From Pseudomonadota bacterium (GTDB taxonomy: Bacteria > Desulfobacterota > Desulfovibrionia > Desulfovibrionales > Desulfovibrionaceae): a DNA stretch of 11,197 nt. Shown one piece after another: positions 1 through 8,878 of this stretch; within the stretch, counting starts at the first letter, position 1; every line of letters starts with the position of its first letter. The position numbers and the translations under genes are program-made. Under the pieces are notes generated by a model, which was not told where the DNA came from, did no database searches, and saw only the letters and a program-made list of their open reading frames with translations. The stretch is from positions 1 to 11,197 of the forward strand of contig JAEWCY010000281.1 of the NCBI GenBank assembly GCA_023390395.1, given 5' to 3'.

Positions 1-38
1 CCCCCCCCGCCCCCAACCCCCCGGGCCCCCCCCCCCCG
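1..38. repeat. C-rich homopolymer tract with G-quadruplex potential on the minus strand
   Basis: Runs of 8, 5, 6 and 12 C are separated only by G, AA and GGG. Read on the minus strand this is four long G-runs with loops of 3, 2 and 1 nt, a textbook intramolecular G-quadruplex pattern. It begins 47 bp beyond the stop codon of the minus-strand ABC ATPase gene, so it would be in the 3' part of that transcript. No coding potential is visible. Run lengths in such tracts are prone to sequencing error, so the exact counts should not be trusted. Confidence 0.55.
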
Positions 39-84
39 CCGGGGTCGCGCCGAGCGCGCCAAAAAGCGGGAGCGGTCCTCTCCC

Positions 85-921
85 TCAGATGCCCTCGCCG
101 AAGCCGAAGAACTCTCGGGCCGCCAGACGCCGCCGCCGCTCCAGGCGGTAGCGGTCGTTGATGCGCCGGCGCAGCTCCTGGAAGCGCGGCGCGCCGTAGA
201 GGTCGTCGCGGACGGCCGGGCGTTCGGCCGGAGTCGCCTCGTCGCACACCAGCGGCCCCGGGGCCGGGGAGAGCCCGATGACCCGGCCGGCCAGGAGCAG
301 GGCCTCGTCCAGGTCCTCGGTGGCCAGGAGCACGGTCCGGCGGGGCGCGTCGCCGGCGAGGAGCCGGGGCAAAAGCTCCTCCAGGCCGGCCCGCTCCCCG
401 GGGTCCAGCGCGCCCAGGGGATCGTCGAGGAGCAACAACGGCGACTCCTGAGCCAGGGCCCGGGCCAGGCTCGCCCGCAGCCGGCCGCCGCGCGAAAGTT
501 CCAGGGGACGCCGGTTGAGGGCGTCGCCGAGCCCGGCCAGGGCCAGGCAGGCCTCGGCCCGCTCCCGGCACCAGGCCGCCGGCCGGTCCGGCCGCACCGC
601 CTCCACGGCCATGAGCACGTTTTCCAGCAGCCCGAGCCAGGGGAAAAGCCCGTTGTCGCGAAGGACCAGCCCCCGTTCCAGGTCCTGGCCGGCCACGGGC
701 CGGCCGTCCCAGGACACCCGGCCGAAGGCGGGAATCTCCAGGCCCGCGACCAGCCGCAGCAACGCGGACTTGCCGCAGCCCGGCGGCCCGTAAAGCCCCA
801 CGCGCTCGCCGGGGGCGACGGAAAAGCGCAGGTCCTCGAACACCGTGCGGCCGTCGCGGACGTAGCGCAGGTCGCTGACGGCCAGGCCCCGTTTCTCACC
901 CCGGGAAGCGTCGGCGGACAT
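85..921 (-). CDS. NitT/TauT-type ABC transporter ATP-binding protein with degenerate catalytic motifs
   Basis: A 278-residue ABC ATPase resembling the nitrate/sulfonate/taurine importer group (SsuB/TauB-like), which energises uptake at the cytoplasmic face of the membrane. Seen: Walker A GPPGCGKS (residues 45-52), the family-typical LFPWLGLLENV stretch (92-102), the signature region ELSRGGRLR (141-149), Walker B LLLLDDP (162-168) and D-loop GALD (170-173). Several key positions are off consensus: the Q-loop Gln is Arg88, the first signature Gly is Arg144, the catalytic Glu after Walker B is Asp167, and the H-switch His is Glu201 (ATEDLDEA). The start is set by AAAGGAGG (927-934), 5 nt upstream of ATG. 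No permease or binding protein is in the window; they could lie beyond the left edge, which is downstream of this gene. The substrate cannot be told. Whether it hydrolyses ATP normally is doubtful. Confidence 0.85.
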   Translation of the reverse strand: MSADASRGEKRGLAVSDLRYVRDGRTVFEDLRFSVAPGERVGLYGPPGCGKSALLRLVAGLEIPAFGRVSWDGRPVAGQDLERGLVLRDNGLFPWLGLLENVLMAVEAVRPDRPAAWCRERAEACLALAGLGDALNRRPLELSRGGRLRASLARALAQESPLLLLDDPLGALDPGERAGLEELLPRLLAGDAPRRTVLLATEDLDEALLLAGRVIGLSPAPGPLVCDEATPAERPAVRDDLYGAPRFQELRRRINDRYRLERRRRLAAREFFGFGEGI

Positions 922-962
922 GGCGGCCTCCTTTGCGCGCCGGGCTTGGCCCGACGCTTTAC

Positions 963-988
963 ATCATTTATTTGGTCAAATTAGTGAT
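963..988. promoter_or_regulatory. 26-bp imperfect dyad, candidate operator for the ABC ATPase gene
   Basis: The left arm ATCATTTATTTG and right arm CAAATTAGTGAT flank a central GT, and 10 of 12 arm positions pair; the inner 12 bp ATTTGGTCAAAT has perfect 5-bp arms. The dyad lies 42-67 bp upstream of the ATPase start codon, at or just after the predicted minus-strand -10 box, where a bound protein could block initiation. The regulator is unknown. The minus-strand 10-mer TTGACCAAAT inside it recurs upstream of nadA. Confidence 0.5.
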
Positions 989-1013
989 AGTAGAAAACCC
1001 GTTTCACCGTCAA
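987..1013 (-). promoter_or_regulatory. Candidate sigma-70 type promoter for the ABC ATPase gene
   Basis: On the minus strand, TTGACG (1013-1008) is followed after 15 nt by TACTAT (992-987), in an AT-rich island within GC-rich DNA. The 15-nt spacer is shorter than the usual 16-18. The same TTGACG-N15-TAYTAT layout stands at nearly the same distance upstream of nadA, which raises confidence that it is functional. The leader would be roughly 60 nt. Confidence 0.4.
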
Positions 1014-1174
1014 GCGACCCGCGCCCGTCGCGAGAAGCGGCGACTGCCACCGCAGACCAGACACGGAGCCTCCCTGCCGCGGCCGCTCACACGCCGCCTG
1101 CCGGGCTTGGCCAGGACAATCCCAAGGACACAGGCGGGAAAAGTCTCGACAGGGCCGGGGGAATTCCTTATTCA

Positions 1175-1200
1175 TTCATTAACACGATCGATTTGATGAA
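1175..1200. promoter_or_regulatory. 26-bp imperfect dyad, candidate operator in the cysK promoter
   Basis: The half-sites TTCATTAACACGA and TCGATTTGATGAA pair at 10 of 13 positions, with perfect outer 5-bp arms (TTCAT/ATGAA) and a perfect central CGATCG. It covers the predicted cysK -35 box and spacer, a position where a bound repressor would exclude RNA polymerase. The sequence differs from the dyad at 963-988, so a different regulator is likely. I cannot assign a regulator family. Confidence 0.5.
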
Positions 1201-1206
1201 CATAAA
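1179..1206 (+). promoter_or_regulatory. Candidate cysK promoter
   Basis: TTAACA (1179-1184) and CATAAA (1201-1206) are separated by 16 nt, matching 5/6 and 4/6 of the sigma-70 consensus. Initiation would be near 1213, giving a leader of about 40 nt that contains the CGCCGG/CCGGCG inverted repeat and the ribosome binding site GGAGG (1241-1245). Confidence 0.4.
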
Positions 1207-1220
1207 ACCGAAAAACGCCA

Positions 1221-1234
1221 CGCCGGAACCGGCG
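1221..1234 (+). promoter_or_regulatory. Perfect 14-bp inverted repeat in the cysK leader
   Basis: CGCCGG-AA-CCGGCG can fold in RNA as a 5-bp GC stem with a GAAC tetraloop, ending 6 nt before the GGAGG ribosome binding site of cysK. It could modulate translation or stabilise the mRNA, or be a DNA site. No function is shown by the sequence alone. Confidence 0.3.
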
Positions 1235-1253
1235 CAAAACGGAGGGAAACGCC

Positions 1254-2210
1254 ATGTCCCGCACATTTTCCGACGCTTCGCAGTCCATCGGCAAAACGCC
1301 CCTGGTGCGCCTCAACCGCCTGCCCGCCGGCAAGGGAGCCGTGGTGCTGGCCAAGATCGAGGGCCGCAACCCGGCCTATTCCGTCAAGGACCGCATCGGC
1401 GCGGCCATGATCGAGGACGCCGAGAGGAGCGGGGCGCTGCGCCCCGGCATGGAGATCGTCGAACCCACCAGCGGCAACACCGGCATCGCCCTGGCCTTCG
1501 TGGCCGCGGCCAAGGGCTATCCCCTCGTCCTGACCATGCCCGAGACCATGAGCCTCGAGCGGCGGCGGGTGCTGGCCTTCCTCGGGGCCAGGCTGGTGCT
1601 CACCCCGGGCGCGGAAGGCATGGCCGGGGCGGTGCGCCGGGCCGAGGCCCTGGCCGCCGAGGGCGGACGCTTCCTGCCCCAGCAGTTCAAGAACCCGGCC
1701 AACCCGGCCGTGCACGAGCGCACCACCGGCCCCGAGATCTGGGACGCCACGGACGGCGGCGTGGACGTGGTGGTCAGCGGCGTGGGCACGGGCGGCACCA
1801 TCACCGGCGTGTCGCGCTACCTGAAAAGCACGCGCGGCAAGGCCGTCGAAAGCGTGGCCGTGGAGCCGGCGGCCAGCCCGGTCATCAGCCAGACCCTGGC
1901 CGGCGAGAAGCCGGTTCCCGGGCCGCACAAGATCCAGGGCATCGGGGCCGGGTTCATCCCGGACACCCTGGACCTGGGGCTTCTCGACCGGGTGGAGCGG
2001 GTGGAAAACGACGAGGCCCTGGAGACCGCCCGGCGGCTGGCCCGGGAGGAAGGCATCCTGGCCGGCATCTCCTCGGGCGCGGCCGTGGCCGCCGCCCTGC
2101 GCCTGGCCGGGCTGGAAAGCCACGCCGGCAAGACCATCGTGGCCATCCTGCCGGACGCGGCCGAGCGCTACCTGTCCACGGCGCTTTTCGAGGGAGTGGG
2201 GGACAGTTAA
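1254..2210 (+). CDS. cysK: Cysteine synthase A (O-acetylserine sulfhydrylase)
   Basis: A 318-residue PLP enzyme that makes cysteine from O-acetylserine and sulfide in the cytoplasm. Seen: the PLP-lysine motif NPAYSVKDR with Lys45, the substrate loop TSGNTG (72-77), the phosphate-binding loop GTGGT (178-182), the QQFKNPANP segment (143-151), and SSGAA, whose Ser273 matches the serine contacting the PLP ring nitrogen. Length is normal for the CysK/CysM family; the intact QFxNPxNP and GIGAGFIP stretches favour CysK. The start is set by GGAGG 8 nt upstream. It appears to be transcribed alone: a 26-bp dyad promoter precedes it, a GC hairpin follows, and the next gene has its own promoter. Its partner CysE is in this window on the other strand. 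The only real alternative is a CysM-type paralogue. Confidence 0.95.
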   Translation: MSRTFSDASQSIGKTPLVRLNRLPAGKGAVVLAKIEGRNPAYSVKDRIGAAMIEDAERSGALRPGMEIVEPTSGNTGIALAFVAAAKGYPLVLTMPETMSLERRRVLAFLGARLVLTPGAEGMAGAVRRAEALAAEGGRFLPQQFKNPANPAVHERTTGPEIWDATDGGVDVVVSGVGTGGTITGVSRYLKSTRGKAVESVAVEPAASPVISQTLAGEKPVPGPHKIQGIGAGFIPDTLDLGLLDRVERVENDEALETARRLAREEGILAGISSGAAVAAALRLAGLESHAGKTIVAILPDAAERYLSTALFEGVGDS

Positions 2211-2253
2211 GTCCGGCGCGGCTCCATGCATCGGGCGGACGGGACGCGAGGGG

Positions 2254-2280
2254 GCGGGGCGCGCGGCGGGCGCGCCCCGC
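2254..2280 (+). terminator. Strong GC hairpin downstream of cysK
   Basis: Perfect 10-bp arms GCGGGGCGCG (2254-2263) and CGCGCCCCGC (2271-2280) enclose a 7-nt loop, 43 bp past the cysK stop. There is no U-run after it (the sequence continues TTCGTCGG), so it is not a classic intrinsic terminator. It could serve as a 3' mRNA-protecting hairpin or a pause site. Confidence 0.4.
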
Positions 2281-2401
2281 TTCGTCGGCGGCCGCGCCGT
2301 GCTCCGGCGCCTCGTCGACCGTCTTGATGCTCCCCGCCGCGAAAACCCCGTGCCTCTCCTCGCCTCCACGTGAAATCCGCCTGCCCGCCGCCTCTTTGCT
2401 G

Positions 2402-2430
2402 TTGACTCGATTTCCGGGCCGGTCGATAGT
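2402..2430 (+). promoter_or_regulatory. Candidate sigma-70 promoter for the hybrid histidine kinase gene
   Basis: TTGACT (2402-2407) and GATAGT (2425-2430) are spaced by the optimal 17 nt, matching 5/6 and 4/6 of consensus. The predicted leader is about 54 nt and ends in the modest ribosome binding site AGAGG (2480-2484). The rest of the 280-bp gap between cysK and this gene holds the GC hairpin and nothing else I recognise. Confidence 0.45.
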
Positions 2431-2490
2431 GTTGAGGATGCGGCCTTCCACACCTTTTCCCTTCCGTCCGGCCAAGCACAGAGGCGCGGC

Positions 2491-5556
<3,066 letters not shown>

Positions 5557-5576
5557 CGCGCGGCCGGCTCCCCGGA

Positions 5577-6518
5577 CTAGATGCCGCCGCCGTCGATGAG
5601 CGGCACGCCCACGGGCCGGTGCTGGGCGATGTGGGCCCCGGGCGGCACGTCGCGCGTCACCCAGACGTTGCCGCCGATGACCGCGCCCTTGCCCACGGTG
5701 ATGCGTCCGAGCACGGTGGCCCCGGAATAGACCACCACGTCGTCCTCCACCACGGGATGGCGCGGGATGCCCTTGACGAGCCGGCCCTCGCCGTCCTTGG
5801 GGAAGCTTTTCGCCCCCAGCGTCACCCCCTGGTACAGACGCACGTTTTCGCCGATGACGCAGGTCTCGCCGATGACCGTGCCCGTGCCGTGGTCGATGAA
5901 GAACCGTCGGCCGATGGCCGCGCCCGGGTGGATGTCGATGCCGGTCTTGGCGTGGGCCATCTCGGTGAGGATGCGCGGAATGAGGTCCACGCCGAGGACG
6001 AAAAGTTCGTGGGCCACCCGGTAGTGGGTCAGGGCGATGAGGCTGGGGAAGCAGAAGATGGCCTCGCCGGGACTGCGGGAGGACGGGTCGCCCTCGTAGG
6101 CGGCCTGGGCGTCCTCGGCCAGCAGGTCGCGGATGCGCGGCAGGGATTGCATAAAGGCGTCGGTCAGCCGCCTGGCCCGGGCGTCGCAGTCCTGGCGTCC
6201 CCCGCCCGCGTCCAGGCCGCAGAAGAAGCAGTAGCCCCGGCGGATCTGGTCGGTCAGCAGCCGGCCGGCCTCGAAAAGGTTGGCCCCGACATGGTAGGGC
6301 ATGCTTTCCGGCGTCACGCCGGAATCGCCGAAATAGCCCGGAAACAGCACGGCCCGCAGCCGGTCCATGCATTCGGACAGGGCCGGCACGGACGGCATGG
6401 GTTCGTCGTGCAGGGGGCGGTGGAAGACCTTTTCGTAGGAACCCGGCTCGCACAGCCTCCGGGTGACCTCGGACAGGACGTCCCGGCCCTCGTCGGGCCT
6501 TTGGGGCGGCATAGTCAT
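5577..6518 (-). CDS. cysE: Serine O-acetyltransferase (EpsC/CysE type)
   Basis: A 313-residue enzyme that acetylates serine with acetyl-CoA, giving the O-acetylserine used by CysK. An alpha-helical N-terminal part (about 1-180) precedes hexapeptide repeats of a left-handed beta-helix. Residues aligning with the known active site are visible: Asp195 and His197 in GIDIHPGA, the Asp209-His210 pair in FIDHGTG, and His254 in IPRHP. The protein ends in GGGI; a C-terminal Ile is what CysE inserts into the CysK active site in the cysteine synthase complex. It is longer than E. coli CysE (273 residues) and has a cysteine-rich stretch YCFFCGLDAGGGRQDC of unknown role. The start is placed at the first ATG of MTMPP, 7 nt after AAGGA. 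It is the last gene of the nadA-nifS-xdhC-cysE cluster, 32 nt after xdhC. Confidence 0.93.
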   Translation of the reverse strand: MTMPPQRPDEGRDVLSEVTRRLCEPGSYEKVFHRPLHDEPMPSVPALSECMDRLRAVLFPGYFGDSGVTPESMPYHVGANLFEAGRLLTDQIRRGYCFFCGLDAGGGRQDCDARARRLTDAFMQSLPRIRDLLAEDAQAAYEGDPSSRSPGEAIFCFPSLIALTHYRVAHELFVLGVDLIPRILTEMAHAKTGIDIHPGAAIGRRFFIDHGTGTVIGETCVIGENVRLYQGVTLGAKSFPKDGEGRLVKGIPRHPVVEDDVVVYSGATVLGRITVGKGAVIGGNVWVTRDVPPGAHIAQHRPVGVPLIDGGGI

Positions 6519-6550
6519 GGCGTTGTCCTTTTGATCGGCGGGGGGGCGGC

Positions 6551-7612
6551 TCAGGCCGCCCGGGTCTTGCGTCCTTCCCGCCGTCCGGTGCGTTCCTTGA
6601 TGCACTGGGCCACGATGGAAATGGCGATCTCGGCCGGGCTGTCCCCGCCGATGGGCAGGCCGACGGGCGCGTGGACGACGGCCAGGCGCTCCCGCGGCAC
6701 GCCGCGCTCGCGCTGTTCCTCGAGCACGGCCGCCACCTTGCGGCCGGAGCCGATCATGCCGATGTAGCCGGCTTCGGTACGCAGGGCCTGGGTCAGGATC
6801 TTGCGGTCCTGCTTGTGGCAGCGCGAGACGATGACCACCGACGTGTCGGCGTCGAGGACGCGGCCGGCGAAGCAGTCGTCGAAGGACGGCAGCACCGCCA
6901 CCTCGTCGGCGTCGGGAAAGCGGGCGGAACTGGCGAATTCCTCGCGGTCGTCGAGGACCACGACCCAGAAGCCGGCCATGGCCGCCAGATGGGCCGTGGG
7001 CCGGGCGATATGGCCCGCGCCGCAGATGATGAGGGGCTCCCTGGCCCGGAACGGCTCCAGGAAGTAGTCCTCGCCGGCCAGGCTCGCCACGGTCGGGGCG
7101 GTCGATCCCCACGCCAGGGCCGGGGCGGCGACCAGGGCCGCGTCCGGAAGGCTGCCGGCCAGCACCGCGCCGTCCCGGGAGAGCAGGGCCCGGGCCGGAG
7201 CATGGCGCTCGCCCCGGCCCAGGGAGGAGACGAGGAAGCAGGTTCGGTTGGCGGCCAGCTCGTCGGCCAGCCTGGAAAAAAGCGACACGACGTCCGGCGT
7301 CGGGTCCAGGCGCTCCAGAAAGACGTGCACCAGGCCGCCGCAGATGGCGTCCGAGCCGTCGCCGATCTCGCCCGAAAGGTCGATGGGCAGGATGGTCGGC
7401 CGCCCGTGGGCCATGACCGCCGCGGCTTCGGCGATGGTCCGGCCTTCCATGGGCCCGCCGCCCACGGTGCCGAGGAGTTCCGCATCGTCGCGCACGAACA
7501 TCCTGGCCCCGGCCGGTCCGGGCGCGGAGCCGTCCTTGACCGTCACGGCGGCGGCCACCAGGCTTTCGCCCCCGGCCAGCAACCCATTCACAGCATGCCA
7601 TAATTCCATCAT
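6551..7612 (-). CDS. xdhC: XdhC family molybdenum cofactor sulfuration/insertion factor for molybdo-hydroxylases
   Basis: A 353-residue XdhC/CoxI-type protein. Family members bind molybdenum cofactor, protect it while a cysteine desulfurase adds the terminal sulfido ligand, and hand it to xanthine dehydrogenase or aldehyde oxidoreductase. Seen: N-terminal XdhC_CoxI-type domain with GSAPGPAGARM (28-38) and GTVGGGPMEG (48-57), a conserved-type cysteine in ICGG (Cys91), and a C-terminal Rossmann domain with IICGAGHIARP (195-205) followed by an acidic pair LDDRE (220-224) and YIGMIGSGRK. The GGGCVE cysteine common in the family is replaced by Pro54. Start at MMELW follows GGGGAGAGGA (7617-7626); Met2 is equally possible. 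The gene sits 94 nt after a cysteine desulfurase gene, a partnership known for R. capsulatus XdhC/NifS4. No molybdoenzyme is in the window. Confidence 0.85.
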   Translation of the reverse strand: MMELWHAVNGLLAGGESLVAAAVTVKDGSAPGPAGARMFVRDDAELLGTVGGGPMEGRTIAEAAAVMAHGRPTILPIDLSGEIGDGSDAICGGLVHVFLERLDPTPDVVSLFSRLADELAANRTCFLVSSLGRGERHAPARALLSRDGAVLAGSLPDAALVAAPALAWGSTAPTVASLAGEDYFLEPFRAREPLIICGAGHIARPTAHLAAMAGFWVVVLDDREEFASSARFPDADEVAVLPSFDDCFAGRVLDADTSVVIVSRCHKQDRKILTQALRTEAGYIGMIGSGRKVAAVLEEQRERGVPRERLAVVHAPVGLPIGGDSPAEIAISIVAQCIKERTGRREGRKTRAA

Positions 7613-7629
7613 AACATCCTCTCCCCTTT

Positions 7630-7668
7630 CCCCCTTCGAGGGGGTCCGGGGGGCATCATGCCCCCCGG
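7630..7668. repeat. 39-bp two-hairpin palindromic repeat, copy A (nifS-xdhC gap)
   Basis: On the plus strand, CCCCC-TTCGA-GGGGG (7630-7644) is joined by one T to a perfect 23-bp odd palindrome (7646-7668) with arms CCGGGGGGCAT and ATGCCCCCCGG around a central C. A second copy with exactly the same module lengths is at 11153-11191. In the nifS-xdhC mRNA it would fold into two GC hairpins ending 4 nt before the GGGGAGAGGA ribosome binding site of xdhC, so it may attenuate or process the message between the two genes. Confidence 0.75.
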
Positions 7669-7680
7669 CCGCCGGAGGCA

Positions 7681-7706
7681 TCTTCTCTTCTTTCCCTTCT
7701 TCCTCT
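7681..7706 (-). other. 26-nt uninterrupted polypurine tract after nifS
   Basis: Directly after the nifS stop codon the minus strand is pure A/G for 26 nt (built of AGAGGAAGAAGGG followed by AAAGAAGAGAAGA), and the purine bias continues back into the last nifS codons. It precedes the two-hairpin repeat. Such homopurine tracts can form triplex DNA or act as decoy ribosome-binding sequence; neither is shown here. Confidence 0.45.
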
Positions 7707-8864
7707 TCACCTTCCCCCTCCGCCCAACCGGCGGGCGGCGGAGACGACCTGGGGGAAGACGACCATGAAGGCCTCGACCTCCTCGATGGCGTTTCGCCGC
7801 GACAGGGACAGGCGCAGGGTGCTGCGCAGGTAGCGGTCGGGCACGCCCATGGCGGCCAGCACGTGGGATGGGGCCACGGAGGCGGATTCGCAGGCCGAGG
7901 TGGTGGAGACGGCGAAGTCGCGGTCGCTCAGTTCCGCCAGCAGGACTTCCTGGGGCGCGCCGCCGACGCCGAGGCTTATGGTGTTGGCGATGCGCGGCGC
8001 GTCCTGGCCGTGGACGACCACGTCGTCGATCTCGGCCAGGATACGGCCTTCCAGGTGATCGCGCAGTTCACGCAGCTTCTCGTGGCCGGAGACGGACAAG
8101 AAGGCCTTGGCCAGCTCGGCCGCCTTGCCCAGGCCCACGATGCCGGCCACGTTCTGGGTGCCGGCCCGGCGGCCGGCCTCCTGCATGCCGCCGAAAAGCA
8201 GCGGCGTAAAAGGTGCGCCCCGGGCCACGTAGAGCGCGCCCGCCCCCTTGGGGCCGTGGAACTTGTGGCCGGAGACGGTGAGGTAATCCGCCGGGATGGC
8301 GCGCAGGGAAAAGGGCTCCTTGCCGGCCAGCTGCACGGCGTCGCAGTGAAACAGCGCCCCGCGCGACTTGACCAGCCCGGCGATCTCCTCCACGGGCCAC
8401 AGGACCCCGGTCTCGTTGTTGGCTCCCATGAGGCTGACCAGGGCCGTCTCCGGGGTGACGGCCTGGCGCAGCCCGTCCAGGTCGAGCCGTCCCTGGGCGT
8501 CCACGGGGAGAAACACGACCTCCACGCCCATGTGGTCGCGCAGATACTCCAGCCGGCGCAGCACGCAGTGGTGCTCCACGGCCGAGGTGACCACCCGCCG
8601 CTTTCCCGGGTCGGCCAGGACCGCCGACAGGATGGCGGTATTGTTGCCCTCGGTGCCGGAGCAGGTGAAGACCAGGCGCTCGGCGGCGCAGCCGAGCAGC
8701 GCCCCGACGGATTCGCGCGCCTCCTCGATGGCCGCCTTGGCCCGGCTGCCGTACTGGTGGGGGCTCGACGGGTTGCCGAAGCAGTCCCCCAGGAAGGGCA
8801 GCATGGCCTCGAGCACCTGGGGGTCGAGGGGCGTGGTGGCGTTGTTGTCGAAGTAGACGCCCAT
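7707..8864 (-). CDS. nifS: Cysteine desulfurase, NifS/IscS class
   Basis: A 385-residue fold-type I PLP enzyme that converts cysteine to alanine and holds the sulfur as a persulfide for delivery. Seen: N-terminal YFDNNATTPLDP (4-15), catalytic-type histidine in VEHH (His98), ANNETG (148-153), PLP-contacting Asp175 in HCDAVQ, PLP lysine Lys201 in SGHKFHGPKG, GGMQEAGRRAGTQN (225-238), and the mobile-loop cysteine Cys325 in TSACESAS. The short cysteine loop marks group I (NifS/IscS). The loop reads STTSACES where SSGSACTS is usual. Start follows GGGGAGG, with 14 nt between it and the nadA stop. No nifU/iscU scaffold gene is adjacent. Flanking nadA and xdhC suggest it supplies sulfur for the NadA [4Fe-4S] cluster and for Moco sulfuration, alternatives that do not exclude each other. 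Confidence 0.93.
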   Translation of the reverse strand: MGVYFDNNATTPLDPQVLEAMLPFLGDCFGNPSSPHQYGSRAKAAIEEARESVGALLGCAAERLVFTCSGTEGNNTAILSAVLADPGKRRVVTSAVEHHCVLRRLEYLRDHMGVEVVFLPVDAQGRLDLDGLRQAVTPETALVSLMGANNETGVLWPVEEIAGLVKSRGALFHCDAVQLAGKEPFSLRAIPADYLTVSGHKFHGPKGAGALYVARGAPFTPLLFGGMQEAGRRAGTQNVAGIVGLGKAAELAKAFLSVSGHEKLRELRDHLEGRILAEIDDVVVHGQDAPRIANTISLGVGGAPQEVLLAELSDRDFAVSTTSACESASVAPSHVLAAMGVPDRYLRSTLRLSLSRRNAIEEVEAFMVVFPQVVSAARRLGGGGR

Positions 8865-8878
8865 GGGGCACCTCCCCT

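Noticed and set aside
1..50. The C-rich tract as a third copy of the two-hairpin repeat
   Set aside because: It shares a GGGGGCCCGGGGGG stretch with copy B on the minus strand, but lacks the paired C-runs and the 15-1-23 module lengths. Simple G/C composition explains the match.
933..1196. An 87-codon plus-strand frame in the ABC ATPase-cysK gap
   Set aside because: No convincing ribosome binding site, low-complexity Arg-rich sequence after a short hydrophobic start, and it crosses both dyads and the promoter signals.
922..1253. Riboswitch or T-box in the cysK leader
   Set aside because: The predicted leader is only about 40 nt and contains no T-box, SAM or other conserved riboswitch core, only a short inverted repeat.
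5557..5576. Bidirectional terminator between the kinase and cysE
   Set aside because: Only short GGCCGGC-type self-complementarity is present, with no stable stem and no T-runs on either side.
7613..7681. N-terminal extension of XdhC by 23 residues
   Set aside because: The added residues are only a translation of the two-hairpin repeat. GGGGAGAGGA lies right before the MMELW start.
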